Program-made: the position numbers and the translations under genes | DNA from: Lentisphaerae bacterium WC36 | GTDB taxonomy: Bacteria > Verrucomicrobiota > Lentisphaeria > Victivallales > SZUA-371 | Length of the DNA stretch: 64,000 nt | Direction: 5' to 3' | Assembly (NCBI GenBank): GCA_020683205.1 | Contig: CP085689.1 | Location: 2,660,230-2,724,229 of the forward strand | In this document: one piece after another, positions 23,175 to 32,378 of the stretch | Layout: each line of letters starts with the position of its first letter | How positions within the stretch are numbered: position 1 is the stretch's first letter | Notes under the pieces: model-generated | Database searches by the model: none | Seen by the model: the letters and a program-made list of their open reading frames with translations, nothing else | Told to the model about the DNA's origin: nothing

Positions 23175-24902
23175 ATGAGCGAAATTTCGCTAGAAACAAT
23201 TAGACATAGTGCTGCACATATTATGGCAGCTGCGGTTCAACAACTACATCCAGACGCTAAATTTGACATTGGACCAGCGACCGACGATGGTTTTTACTAT
23301 GATTTTGATATCGCACAACCTTTAACTGAAGCAGATTTAAAGAAAATCGAAAAAGCGATGAAAAAATTAATGGGTCGCAAACTACCTTTTGAATATTTAG
23401 AAGTATCGCGTGAAGAAGCTGTGAAAATTTTAGCTGATGCAAATCAGACATATAAATTAGAACGTTTAGCGGACATTCCAGAGGGCGAAAAAATCACCTT
23501 CTACAAAAGTGGTGATTTTTTAGACCTATGCCGCGGTCCACATTTAGAACATTCTGGACAAATCGGAGCAGTTAAACTCTTATCTGTAGCAGGGTCATAC
23601 TACCGTGGTGACGAAAAAAATCCAATGCTTCAACGCATTTATGGCACAGCATTCGGATCTAAAGCTGAACTAGCTAATTACCTTAAATTGATCGAAGAAG
23701 CTAAAAAACGCGACCATCGCAAATTAGGTAAAGAATTAGATCTGTTTAGTATGTCAGATAGCATTGGTCAAGGATTATGTTTATGGCATCCAAAAGGAGC
23801 ATTCATCCGTCATACATTCGAAACTTTTTGGCGCGACGAACACTATAAAAATGGTTATGAATTAATTTACACTCCACACATTGGCAAGAGCCATCTATGG
23901 GAAACAAGCGGCCACTTAGATTTCTACCGTGAAGGGATGTATTCAGCAATGGAAGTTGACGGCAACGATTACTACGTCCGCCCTATGAACTGTCCGTTCC
24001 ATATTGAAATCTACAAATCTCGCATGCGCTCTTACCGTGAGCTACCATGTCGTTGGGCTGAATTAGGTACGGTTTATCGTTATGAAAAAAGTGGAGCATT
24101 GCACGGTTTACTGCGTGTTAGAGGATTCACTCAGGATGATGCACATATTGTTTGTAGTAAAGAGCAAATTGAAGAAGAAATCGCTGAAGTTTTACGCTTT
24201 AGCTTGAGCATCTGGAAACAATTTGGTTTTGAAGATATCAAACTATATTTAGCGAGCCGTCCTGAAAAAGCAGTTGGTGAACCAGAGCGTTGGGATACTG
24301 CAATGACTTCTTTAGAGAAAGCCGTTGATAAATTGGGTTTAGAGTGCGAAATTGATGAAGGAGGCGGTGCTTTCTATGGTCCTAAAATTGACGTAAAAGT
24401 AAAAGATGCAATTGGCCGTGAATGGCAAACAAGTACAATTCAGTTTGACTTCAATCTGCCAGAACGTTTCGATATGACATATATTGGCGAAGACGGTAAA
24501 AAGCATCGTCCATTTATGATTCACCGAGCTCTATTTGGTTCATTAGAGCGTTTCTTTGGAATTTTAATTGAGCATTTTGCTGGAGCATTCCCTGCTTGGC
24601 TTGCTCCTGTTCAAGCAAAAATTGTCCCAATTACAGACAAGCAGCATGAATTTGCTGATGAAGTTTGCAAAAAATTACGAAATCATGGATTGCGTGTAGA
24701 TATCGATAAGCGTTCAGGAAGCATGGGATCAAAAATCAAAGAAGCTCGTAATGAAAGAATTCAATACATTCTTGTAATTGGCGCAAATGAAGCAGAAAAT
24801 GGTACGGTTGCAGTGCGTTCTCGTCGAGAAGATCAGCTTGGTGAGATGAAAATCGAAGAGTTTGCAAAAAAATTACAATTTGATATTGATAATAAGCTAT
24901 AA
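23175..24902 (+). CDS. thrS: Threonyl-tRNA synthetase, lacking the N-terminal TGS domain
   Basis: Class II synthetase charging tRNA-Thr. 575 residues from the ATG at 23175 (AAAGG 4 bases before; an in-frame TTG at 23160 is not favoured). The protein begins directly in the editing region: HSAAHIMAAAVQQLHPDAKF has the HxxxH metal site, with DLCRGPHLEHSGQIGAVKLL further on. The catalytic core has MNCPFHIEIYKSRMRSYREL (zinc-ligand Cys), RVRGFTQDDAHIFC-like text with VRGFTQDDAHI, and PFMIHRALFGSLERFFGILI motif 3. The C-terminal anticodon-binding domain is present. E. coli ThrS is 642 residues, and the missing part is the about 60-residue TGS domain. Precedes infC, the usual order. Confidence 0.96.
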   Translation: MSEISLETIRHSAAHIMAAAVQQLHPDAKFDIGPATDDGFYYDFDIAQPLTEADLKKIEKAMKKLMGRKLPFEYLEVSREEAVKILADANQTYKLERLADIPEGEKITFYKSGDFLDLCRGPHLEHSGQIGAVKLLSVAGSYYRGDEKNPMLQRIYGTAFGSKAELANYLKLIEEAKKRDHRKLGKELDLFSMSDSIGQGLCLWHPKGAFIRHTFETFWRDEHYKNGYELIYTPHIGKSHLWETSGHLDFYREGMYSAMEVDGNDYYVRPMNCPFHIEIYKSRMRSYRELPCRWAELGTVYRYEKSGALHGLLRVRGFTQDDAHIVCSKEQIEEEIAEVLRFSLSIWKQFGFEDIKLYLASRPEKAVGEPERWDTAMTSLEKAVDKLGLECEIDEGGGAFYGPKIDVKVKDAIGREWQTSTIQFDFNLPERFDMTYIGEDGKKHRPFMIHRALFGSLERFFGILIEHFAGAFPAWLAPVQAKIVPITDKQHEFADEVCKKLRNHGLRVDIDKRSGSMGSKIKEARNERIQYILVIGANEAENGTVAVRSRREDQLGEMKIEEFAKKLQFDIDNKL

Positions 24903-25018
24903 GTTGATTATATTAAGGTATTTTTAATAAGGCAAATGAGTAAATATATTATTTTTTGATAATACAAGGTAAACTATATTATATAAAATAACATTAATTT
25001 TAACTGGAGGGCGACAAT

Positions 25019-25537
25019 ATCGCTAAGTTAGTAAAATCAAATGATCGGATTTTGACTGGTAAAGATGTAAGAGTTATTGGTCATGATGGAGAGCAAGTTG
25101 GAGTTGTAAGTTTCAGCAAAGCTATTGAAATGGCGAATGAAGTGGGTTTAGACCTAGTTGTGGTTGCTGAACAAGCAAAACCTGTTGTATGCAGAATTAT
25201 GGATTATGGCAAGTTGCAATATGAGCAAAAGAAAAATCTTCGCATGCAAAAAAAACAAAAGCAAACACATAAAGTTAAAGAAGTTAAGTTCCGTGTCAAC
25301 ATTGATAAACATGATTTTGATTATAAATTGAATCATGCTATTGAATTTTTAAACAAAGGGTGTAAAGTAAAGATCACTTTAATGTTTAGAGGTCGTGAAA
25401 TGGCACATAAAGATTTAGGCTTCGAGCTAGTCAATCGTGTTATTGAAGATTTAAAAGAGCATGCAACACCTGATGGTAAACCAAACTTAATGGGTCGTAA
25501 TATTGGTGTTTCATTATCTCCGATCAAAAAAAAGTAG
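25019..25537 (+). CDS. infC: Translation initiation factor IF-3 with ATC start codon
   Basis: IF-3 prevents subunit joining and checks the start codon. From an ATC at 25019 the 172-residue protein reads (M)AKLVKSNDRILTGKDVRVIG, aligning with the start of known IF-3. GGAGG (25006-25010) lies 8 bases before that ATC. The first internal TTG (25052) would remove the beginning of the N-domain. The C-domain has VKEVKFRVNIDKHDFDYKL and VKITLMFRGREMAHKDLG. E. coli infC uses AUU, and IF-3 discriminates against such codons, giving autoregulation. A similar loop with AUC is inferred here. Downstream is a structured leader before rpmI. Confidence 0.95.
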   Translation: MAKLVKSNDRILTGKDVRVIGHDGEQVGVVSFSKAIEMANEVGLDLVVVAEQAKPVVCRIMDYGKLQYEQKKNLRMQKKQKQTHKVKEVKFRVNIDKHDFDYKLNHAIEFLNKGCKVKITLMFRGREMAHKDLGFELVNRVIEDLKEHATPDGKPNLMGRNIGVSLSPIKKK

Positions 25538-25884
25538 CAAATAGTTTTTAATAATTAATTTTGCTAAACAATAAAGGTGAAAGTGTTATTTAGAATTTTG
25601 CAATTAATGTGAAAAGTTTATTTAACATAAGTATTATCAAAAAGTAAAAGCTCTTTAAATGAATTTTTTATTTGAAGAACTTTTATAGTGTATACGTTTT
25701 TTACAGAAAAATCATAATTGATTATTTCTTGTAGTTAATATGTAGGTGAGTTCAATTGAGATGTTCAAAGATATTGACTCAGTAAGAGGTTACTTTTGGC
25801 TGGCATCGGCCGCAGTGACCAAAATTAAAATTAAACATATTTAATTATAGTCCAATGATTATAATTAAGATGGAGGATTTAACG
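25538..25884 (+). promoter_or_regulatory. infC-rpmI intergenic leader with two RNA structures (possible L20 control region)
   Basis: This 347-base gap holds no gene. A 15-bp stem with one mismatch and one wobble lies at 25646-25684 (AAAAGCTCTTTAAAT with ATTTGAAGAACTTTT). A compact GC-richer structure lies at 25788-25820. L20 represses rpmI-rplT through leader RNA in E. coli and B. subtilis, so an equivalent element is expected here. A TTG/-10 internal promoter may also be present but is not clear. Confidence 0.5.
25788..25820 (+). promoter_or_regulatory. Two-tier hairpin, candidate L20-binding site
   Basis: GGTTACT (25788-25794) pairs with AGTGACC (25814-25820), and inside it GGCTG pairs with CGGCC around a GCAT loop, separated by an asymmetric internal loop (TTT/GC). 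It is notably GC-rich for this genome. Stem-internal loop-stem is the shape of known L20 mRNA sites. Identity with an L20 site is inference. Confidence 0.5.
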
Positions 25885-26088
25885 ATGCCTAAAATGAAAA
25901 CTAGAAAGTGTGCTGCAAAGCGTCTAAAGAAGACTGGTACTGGCAAATATCGTCGTAATAAAGCTGGTGCACGTCACATCATGACAAAGAAAAACGCAAA
26001 ACGTCGTCGTCGTTTAAGACAAGATGGTGAAGTTAAAGCTACTGAAAATAGCAGAATCAAAGCTTCATTACCATACGGTCTTAAGTAA
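25885..26088 (+). CDS. rpmI: 50S ribosomal protein L35
   Basis: 67-residue large-subunit protein starting MPKMKTRKCAAKRLKKTGTG, with the basic RRNKAGARHIMTKKNAKRRR core. The ATG at 25885 has GGAGG (25872-25876) 8 bases before it; an in-frame ATG at 25855 would add ten residues foreign to the family and is rejected. rplT follows after 31 bases. Confidence 0.97.
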   Translation: MPKMKTRKCAAKRLKKTGTGKYRRNKAGARHIMTKKNAKRRRRLRQDGEVKATENSRIKASLPYGLK

Positions 26089-26119
26089 TTAACAGCAATT
26101 TTAACGGGAGATTTATAAA

Positions 26120-26479
26120 ATGCCAAGAGTAACTAGTGCTGTAGCGTCACGTAAACGTCGTAAACGCGTATTAGAGCAAGCAAAAGGTTTTTACGGAGCA
26201 AGTAGCAAAAATATCCGTACAGTATATGATGCAGTAGATAAAGCAATGGCTCATGCTTATGTTGGTCGTAAGCAAAAGAAACGCCAATACCGCCGTTTAT
26301 GGACAACGCGTATCAACGCTGCTTGTCGTCTAAATGGTTTAAACTACTCTCAGTTTATGTGCGGGTTGAAACGTGCTGAAATCGATTTGAATAGAAAAAT
26401 GCTTTCAGAAATTGCTATTCACGAACCAGCTGCGTTTACAGCCCTTGTTGAACAAGCTAAGGCTCAGCTCAATAAGTAA
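26120..26479 (+). CDS. rplT: 50S ribosomal protein L20
   Basis: Early-assembly 23S rRNA-binding protein, also repressor of its own operon in studied bacteria. The 119-residue protein begins MPRVTSAVASRKRRKRVLEQ, with AKGFYGASSKNIRTVYDAV and RLWTTRINAACRLNGLNYS, all typical. GGGAG lies before the ATG. Its N-terminal basic tail and globular C-domain have normal length. It follows rpmI by 31 bases and is followed by a strong hairpin, then pheS. Confidence 0.97.
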   Translation: MPRVTSAVASRKRRKRVLEQAKGFYGASSKNIRTVYDAVDKAMAHAYVGRKQKKRQYRRLWTTRINAACRLNGLNYSQFMCGLKRAEIDLNRKMLSEIAIHEPAAFTALVEQAKAQLNK

Positions 26480-26527
26480 TAAACTGTAGATCAGTACATT
26501 AAATATAACTTTTAGTTATGTTTTCAT

Positions 26528-26598
26528 AAAAACAGCTAGAGATGGGTTTCAGGCTAATTTTTTAAATTAGTGTAAACATTGTCGCTAGCTGTTTTTTT
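26528..26598 (+). terminator. Terminator/attenuator between rplT and pheS
   Basis: AAAACAGCTAG (26528-26539) pairs with CTAGCTGTTTT (26585-26595) followed by Ts. The 45-base interior holds a second stem (CTAATTT/AAATTAG). No leader peptide rich in Phe codons and no T-box sequence were seen, so simple or partial termination is most likely. Confidence 0.75.
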
Positions 26599-26707
26599 AT
26601 TGAAAATTTAAAACTTAAAAAAAGCCTTTTACAAACGGGGTAAAAAGTTTCTTTTAAGTATTAAATAAAATATAGATAAAAACTTTAATAATAGAGATAT
26701 AAAGACT

Positions 26708-27733
26708 ATGTCATTAGAAATTATTGAAAAGTTAAACGAAGCATTAAATAATGTTGAAGTTAGCTTACAAAATGTTAGTAATGCTCAAGATATTGAAGAT
26801 GCTCGAATTGCCAGCATAGGCAGAAAAGGAGCAATCACTCTTTTGAGTAGAGAAATGAAAAGCGTTCCAGCAGAAAACAAGCGTGAAGTTGGTATGGCTT
26901 TTAACGCTGCAAAAAATAAAATTGAAGATCTTTTGAAAGTAGCTCAAGAAAAATTAGAAGATGCTCAATCTGATTCAGAGGCGGCTGGTGTTGATTTAAC
27001 ATTACCAGGTCGTAAATGGCATGCAGGAACAAAGCATCCTGTTACACGCGTAATGGATGAGTGCGTGGCAATTTTCCGCCGTATGGGTTTTATTGTTGCC
27101 GATGGTCCAGAAATCGAAACTGTTTATAATAACTTTGATGCGTTGAACTCACCAAAAGACCACCCTGCCCGTGACCCACGCGACACATTTTATTTTGATG
27201 ATGGTCGTTTATTAAGAACGCAAACAAGTCCAATTCAGATTCGTGTTATGGAAAAACAAGATCCACCAGTGCGTATTGTTGCCCCTGGTCGTACATTCCG
27301 TCGTGACACTCCTGATGCAACTCACAGTATGAACTTCCACCAAATCGAAGGTTTATATATTAATAAAGATGTTTCTTTAGCTGACTTAAAGAGCATTCTT
27401 TTAGCATTTGCTCACGATATGTTTGGTGATACAATTGGTATTCGCTTACGTCCACATTTTTTCCCATTCACTGAGCCATCAGTTGAGGTGGATTTTAGCT
27501 GTATCATGTGCGAAGGTAAAGGTTGCCGTATTTGTAAGAATTCTGGTTGGATTGAGATTGCCGGTGCAGGAATGGTTGACCCGAACGTTTTAGAATCTGT
27601 TGGTTACAACCCAGAAGAAGTTAGCGGTTTCGCATTTGGATTTGGTATCGAGCGTATTGCAATGTTAAAATACCGCATTGGCGACATCCGTTACCTTTAT
27701 GAAAATGACAAACGTTTCTTAACACAATTTTAA
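26708..27733 (+). CDS. pheS: Phenylalanyl-tRNA synthetase alpha subunit
   Basis: Catalytic subunit of the alpha2-beta2 class II enzyme charging tRNA-Phe. 341 residues with an N-terminal coiled-coil tRNA-binding domain (1-90), motif 2 APGRTFRRDTPDATHSMNFH, LRPHFFPFTEPSVEVDF, and motif 3 SGFAFGFGIERIAMLKY. The Ala of GFAFG, corresponding to E. coli Ala294, is present. A Cys cluster (CIMCEGKGCRICKNSGW, residues about 263-279) replaces the usual CxxCxGxGCxxCxxxGW. The beta subunit gene follows after 24 bases. Confidence 0.97.
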   Translation: MSLEIIEKLNEALNNVEVSLQNVSNAQDIEDARIASIGRKGAITLLSREMKSVPAENKREVGMAFNAAKNKIEDLLKVAQEKLEDAQSDSEAAGVDLTLPGRKWHAGTKHPVTRVMDECVAIFRRMGFIVADGPEIETVYNNFDALNSPKDHPARDPRDTFYFDDGRLLRTQTSPIQIRVMEKQDPPVRIVAPGRTFRRDTPDATHSMNFHQIEGLYINKDVSLADLKSILLAFAHDMFGDTIGIRLRPHFFPFTEPSVEVDFSCIMCEGKGCRICKNSGWIEIAGAGMVDPNVLESVGYNPEEVSGFAFGFGIERIAMLKYRIGDIRYLYENDKRFLTQF

Positions 27734-27757
27734 GTTGCATAAAGCGGAGAAAATAAC

Positions 27758-30175
27758 ATGAATGTATCATATAATTGGTTAGCTAAATATGTCGACTTGA
27801 ATTGTTCAGTTGAGGATTTAGCAGATAAAATGACAATGGCTGGTATCGAAGTTGAAGCCATTGATAAAGTTGGTATGATTCCTAATGGAATTGTTGTCGG
27901 TGAAATTTTAGAACGTAATCCACATCCAGATGCTGAAAAATTATCTGTATGTAAAGTTTCTGATGGCAATGAGGAGTTACAAATTGTTTGTGGAGCTCCT
28001 AACTGCGACGCTGATAAAAAAGTTCCATTGGCAACAATTGGCACGGTATTCCCTCCTGAAGAAGAAGGTGGTAAAGAGTTTAAAATTAAAAAATCTAAGC
28101 TCCGTGGCGTGCCTTCTTTTGGTATGCTTTGCAGCTGTGACGAGTTAGGTTTAGCGGGTGACACTACTGGTTTAATGGAATTACCTGCTGATTTTGAAGT
28201 TGGTAAACCTTTAGGTGAAGTTTTACAAGTTGGTGACACTGTTTACGAAATCGAAGTAACTCCAAACCGTCCAGATTGGTTAAGTCATTGGGGTGTAGCT
28301 CGTGACGTTGCGGCACTTTTAGATTGTCCTTCACAACTACCTGAAATCAACGAGCCTGCTCCAACAAAAACAGAAGATGTTACAAATGTAGTAACGGTTG
28401 AAGATAATGACTTATGCCCACGTTACACGGCTCGTATTATTCGTAACGTAACTGTAAAAGAAAGCCCAATGTGGTTACAAGAGCAGTTAACGGCGATTGG
28501 TTTACGTCCAATCAATAATATTGTTGACATTACAAACTATGTTCTTTATGAACTAGGTAATCCTTTACACGCGTTCGATTTAAATGAATTAACAGAAAAC
28601 AAAATCGTTGTTCGTCGTGCTAAAGATAAAGAAAAAATCGTTACTCTTGATGAAAAAGAGTTAGAATTAACTACTGATAACTTAGTTATTTGCGACGCTG
28701 AAAAACCTGTTTGTTTAGCTGGAGTTATGGGTGGTTTACACAGTGGTGTAACAGAGAAAACAACTGATGTTCTTTTAGAGGGTGCTGTATTCTTTAGTTC
28801 AAATATCCGTTCAACAGCTAGCAAGTTAAAAATTTCAAGTGATTCATCATACCGTTATGAGCGTGGTGTTGACTGGAATGGTGCTAAGTTAGCAAGTGAC
28901 CGTGCTACGCAAATGATTTTAGATATCGCTGGTGGTGAATTAGTTACTGAATTAGTTGACATTAATACTGGCGAGCCTGAAATGCCAAAAATCGATTTCA
29001 ACTTTGAACGTTGCCGTAAGCTTTTAGGTATTTATGACTTAAGCAACGAAACTATGATTAATATTTTTGAGCGTTTACGTTTAAATGTTACCGAAATCAC
29101 CGATGAAAGCTGTGTGGTTATTCCTCCTACTTTCCGTTTGGATTTATACCGTCAAGCTGACTTAGATGAAGAGATTGCACGTATTTACGGCTTAGATAAA
29201 GTTCCAATGAAGCCTGTTGAAGCTGTTGGTTGTGATAATTTCTCTAACGATGCATATTTCAAACAAGAAACAGCACGTAACCAGCTAATTGGCTTAGGTT
29301 TAAATGAGTGCATGAATTACTCAATGATTAGCACTGAATCAGCACTTAAAGATGCCCGCTTCACTAAAGATGATTTAGTAAAAATTTCAAATCCATTGAA
29401 CCTAGACTTTGCGGTAATGCGTCCATCACTATTTGGCGAAATGTTAAACTCTGTTGAGCGTAATATTTCACACCGTAACTTAAATTTAGCATTATTTGAG
29501 TGTGGTCGTGTGTTCTGTGCGAACGAAAAATTATACTCTGAAGAACGCATGGAAGTTTGTATAGCATTAACAGGTCAACGTCATGCAGAGCAGTTCTCTA
29601 ATGAATTAGAAGTTGCTTATGATATTTATGACTTAAAAGGTTTAGTTGATAGTTTCTTTGAAATGCGTAAAATCACTGGTTACCGTTACCAGTTAATTGA
29701 AGATGCTAAATTTGCCAAAGGTTTTGCTCTTGAAATCATCATGCACAACCGTTCAATCGGTCAGCTTGGTGTACTAAGCAAAAAACTAAGCAAAGGATTC
29801 AAAACATCATATCCAGTGATGTTTGCGATTTTAGATTTAGATCCAATCATCAAGCTAAAAGAGAAGAAGTTGACGTATCAAGAAATTTCTCAATACCCAG
29901 CTACAACTCGTGATATTGCGTTTACTGCTAATGAAAGCTTACAACATAATGATGTCATTAATTTCATCAGTAAATGTAAATTAAAAAATCTTGAAAGCGT
30001 TGCTTTATTTGATATTTTCCGTGACGAAAAAGTTATTGGAGAAGGTAAGAAAAGTATGGCTTACAACTTAACTTTCCGTGGCAGTAACAAAACATTGACG
30101 GACAAAGAAGTTAATAATGCTTATGAAAAATTACGTAGTCAAATGGCAAAAAATTTACCAATTGAATTGCGTTAA
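27758..30175 (+). CDS. pheT: Phenylalanyl-tRNA synthetase beta subunit
   Basis: 805-residue editing/tRNA-binding subunit. Domains in order: tRNA-binding EMAP-like (about 40-150; VVGEILERNPHPDAEKLSVC, VCGAPNCD), B3/B4 editing domain (about 210-380; INNIVDITNYVLYELGNPLH, RYERGVDWNGAKLA), B5 domain (about 400-475), class II-like core, and C-terminal FDX-ACB anticodon-binding domain (about 710-805; YQEISQYPATTRDIAFTANE). Length fits E. coli PheT (795). GGAG lies about 8 bases before the ATG. It ends the translation cluster, with a terminator after it. Confidence 0.97.
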   Translation: MNVSYNWLAKYVDLNCSVEDLADKMTMAGIEVEAIDKVGMIPNGIVVGEILERNPHPDAEKLSVCKVSDGNEELQIVCGAPNCDADKKVPLATIGTVFPPEEEGGKEFKIKKSKLRGVPSFGMLCSCDELGLAGDTTGLMELPADFEVGKPLGEVLQVGDTVYEIEVTPNRPDWLSHWGVARDVAALLDCPSQLPEINEPAPTKTEDVTNVVTVEDNDLCPRYTARIIRNVTVKESPMWLQEQLTAIGLRPINNIVDITNYVLYELGNPLHAFDLNELTENKIVVRRAKDKEKIVTLDEKELELTTDNLVICDAEKPVCLAGVMGGLHSGVTEKTTDVLLEGAVFFSSNIRSTASKLKISSDSSYRYERGVDWNGAKLASDRATQMILDIAGGELVTELVDINTGEPEMPKIDFNFERCRKLLGIYDLSNETMINIFERLRLNVTEITDESCVVIPPTFRLDLYRQADLDEEIARIYGLDKVPMKPVEAVGCDNFSNDAYFKQETARNQLIGLGLNECMNYSMISTESALKDARFTKDDLVKISNPLNLDFAVMRPSLFGEMLNSVERNISHRNLNLALFECGRVFCANEKLYSEERMEVCIALTGQRHAEQFSNELEVAYDIYDLKGLVDSFFEMRKITGYRYQLIEDAKFAKGFALEIIMHNRSIGQLGVLSKKLSKGFKTSYPVMFAILDLDPIIKLKEKKLTYQEISQYPATTRDIAFTANESLQHNDVINFISKCKLKNLESVALFDIFRDEKVIGEGKKSMAYNLTFRGSNKTLTDKEVNNAYEKLRSQMAKNLPIELR

Positions 30176-30195
30176 AATTAATTCATTTAAATCAT

Positions 30196-30238
30196 AAAAA
30201 ATAACATCATCTTAATTTAGGTGGTGTTATTTTTTTTA
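30196..30238 (+). terminator. Terminator after pheT
   Basis: AATAACATCA (30200-30209) pairs with TGGTGTTATT (30222-30231), followed by eight Ts. Confidence 0.9.
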
Positions 30239-30250
30239 TTCTAAATATTG

Positions 30251-30279
30251 TTGATATTTGTGCGATTATTTGTTATACT
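30251..30279 (+). promoter_or_regulatory. Sigma-70-type promoter of the first GH27 gene
   Basis: TTGATA (30251-30256), exactly 17 bases, TATACT (30274-30279), about 65 bases before the ATG. Confidence 0.65.
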
Positions 30280-30343
30280 ATTAAACAACAACGAAATTTT
30301 GATAGTATTTAATTTTTTACAAGACAAAAATTAGGAGATTAAA

Positions 30344-32302
30344 ATGAAAGTAAACTATAAAAACATTGTTCTTTCAACAACCTTTGCAGCAATGCTCACA
30401 GCATCTTTATCTGGGTGCAGCACAACCTACAAGACAAAAAGTGTCACACTTGCCGATTTAAACCTTAAAAAGGCGAGCGGAGTTGTTACTAAAAATTCAA
30501 TTACTGAAAACAGCATGGTGGTAATTTACCTTGAAGGACACGGCAAACTTTTAACAATCAACTGCGCAAAAAATTTAGTCGTTAAACTAGACCGACAACA
30601 AGTAAAATGCAGTTCATTAACTCCGATTGACATTTCTGGAGTACAACGGTTAGAGATTTCTTTACCTGATGATGGCGACAAAAAACTAGAAAGTTGCCCT
30701 CTTCAAGTTAACATTGAATACCATGCAAAGGGTACAAAACCTCAAACAGTTAATGTTGCAGAACGTTTCATTTTAACTCCAAAAGCACCAAAATTTCCAT
30801 TAATTAATAGTGCAAGAATCTTCGGCATTAGACCAAATAATCCATTTTTATATACGGTTGCGGCAAGCGGCGTTAAACCTATGAGATTTAAGGCAAAGAA
30901 TCTGCCTGCAGGACTTAAAATCAATTCTCGCACAGGTGTTATCACAGGTAAAATTGCTGATACTAGCGAAGCAACATACAAAGTAACGCTTATGGCTGAA
31001 AACCGTTTTGGTTCAACCCAACAAGAGCTAACAATTAAAGTCGGTGAAACAATTTGCTTAACGCCGCCAATGGGCTGGAATAGTTGGTATTGCTGGAGCG
31101 AATCCGTTAGCCAAGATAAAGTTATTGACACAGCTCGTTCATTCGTAAAAACTGGCATTAAAGATTACGGTTGGACCTATGTAAATATTGACGACTGTTG
31201 GCAAGGTGTGCGTGGCGGAAAATATAATGCAATTCAAGGAAACGAACGCTTCCCTAATATGAAATTTATGGCTGATGCAGTGCACAATATGGGATTAAAA
31301 GTTGGTATTTACTCATCTCCATGGCAAGGAACCTATGCTGGATTTATTGGAGGTAGCGCTCCATCAGCAGACGGCCGCTATGACTCATTGAATTTATTGC
31401 CTGAAAATAAACGTAAACAAAAACATCAATTTTTTGGTAGCTATCCAGGTTCAATTAAACGTGGTGCAGCAAAAGTTGGTCCACATTGGTTCTTTGCTCA
31501 AGATGCTAAACAGTTTGCAGACTGGGGTATTGATTATATTAAAGTAGACTGGAATCCAAATGATGTCCCAACAACAAAGCGTATGGCGGAAAATTTACGC
31601 GCAAGTGGTCGCGATATTGTTTACAGTTTATCCAATAAAGCGCCGTTTAAAAATGCTGCTGGATTAGCCAAATATGCAAATTTATGGCGCACAACTGGAG
31701 ATATTCATGATACCTGGGGATCAATCGCTCCAAAAGGTTTTGGTGCTAATAAATGGCGCAAGTTCCAATCACAAGGTCACTGGAACGACCCAGATATGCT
31801 ACAAATTGGTAATTTAGGAAAACCAAATCAATACGTAAAATCATTCAAAAAAAATCGCCTAACTCCTGATGAGCAGTATACGCAAATTACATTATGGAGC
31901 TTTTTAAGTGCGCCATTATTGTTAAGCTGTGATATTGAATCTTTAGATAAATTCACCCTTAATCTACTTAAAAACCGTGAAATCTTAGCAATTAACCAAG
32001 ACCCTAAGGGCATTCAAGCATACCCAGTAATGAAAAAAGATGGCATGGAAATTTGGGTTAAGCCTCTAGCGGAAGAAAATAACTACGCAGTAGCAATCTT
32101 TAACAACGGCAATAATGTTGATAAAATGATTAGTTTCAACTGGAGCGATGTTGATTTCACTGAGGATGGGAAAAAGTATCAAGTTGAAATGATTCGTGAT
32201 TTATGGCGTCAACGTAATATCACAACTAATAATAATACAAAAATGTTTACAACAAACATCCACCGCCATGGTGCTGAAATTTATCGAGTTAAAATCAAAT
32301 AG
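30344..32302 (+). CDS. GH27 alpha-galactosidase-like lipoprotein, copy A
   Basis: Secreted lipid-anchored retaining glycosidase, probably removing terminal alpha-galactose (alpha-N-acetylgalactosamine or beta-arabinopyranose are alternatives in GH27). 652 residues: signal peptide with lipobox LSGC, a beta-rich domain to about residue 145, an Ig-like putative-Ig module (about 150-235; GLKINSRTGVITGKI), then the (beta/alpha)8 barrel from LTPPMGWNSWYCW. Nucleophile is Asp402 in DYIKVDW, acid/base Asp453 in WRTTGDIHDTW, and the GHWNDPDMLQIGN signature is at about 478-490. A beta-sandwich C-terminal domain closes it. Copy B, 140 bases downstream, is nearly the same. Confidence 0.92.
   Translation: MKVNYKNIVLSTTFAAMLTASLSGCSTTYKTKSVTLADLNLKKASGVVTKNSITENSMVVIYLEGHGKLLTINCAKNLVVKLDRQQVKCSSLTPIDISGVQRLEISLPDDGDKKLESCPLQVNIEYHAKGTKPQTVNVAERFILTPKAPKFPLINSARIFGIRPNNPFLYTVAASGVKPMRFKAKNLPAGLKINSRTGVITGKIADTSEATYKVTLMAENRFGSTQQELTIKVGETICLTPPMGWNSWYCWSESVSQDKVIDTARSFVKTGIKDYGWTYVNIDDCWQGVRGGKYNAIQGNERFPNMKFMADAVHNMGLKVGIYSSPWQGTYAGFIGGSAPSADGRYDSLNLLPENKRKQKHQFFGSYPGSIKRGAAKVGPHWFFAQDAKQFADWGIDYIKVDWNPNDVPTTKRMAENLRASGRDIVYSLSNKAPFKNAAGLAKYANLWRTTGDIHDTWGSIAPKGFGANKWRKFQSQGHWNDPDMLQIGNLGKPNQYVKSFKKNRLTPDEQYTQITLWSFLSAPLLLSCDIESLDKFTLNLLKNREILAINQDPKGIQAYPVMKKDGMEIWVKPLAEENNYAVAIFNNGNNVDKMISFNWSDVDFTEDGKKYQVEMIRDLWRQRNITTNNNTKMFTTNIHRHGAEIYRVKIK
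30421..32208 (+). repeat. 1788-base direct repeat, unit A (inside GH27 copy A)
   Basis: Matches 32516-34303 at an offset of 2095 bases. Reading both, I found one substitution (G at 32120, A at 34215). Outside, the signal-peptide region and the last 95 bases of the genes diverge sharply. The start and end of identity lie within the coding sequence. Confidence 0.9.
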
Positions 32303-32329
32303 ATGATAATTAATTGAATATGTTTTGAA

Positions 32330-32363
32330 GGCATAGCAATAAAAATATTGCTATGTCTTTCTT
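32330..32363 (+). terminator. Terminator after GH27 copy A
   Basis: GGCATAGCAAT (32330-32340) pairs with ATTGCTATGTC (32347-32357), one wobble, followed by TTTCTTTC. Confidence 0.7.
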
Positions 32364-32378
32364 TCGCCTGTTTTTTAT

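Noticed and set aside
26500-26600. pheS attenuator with leader peptide or T-box
   Set aside because: The only tiny frame (ATG TTT TCA TAA) has a single Phe codon, and no T-box sequence is seen; a plain terminator suffices.
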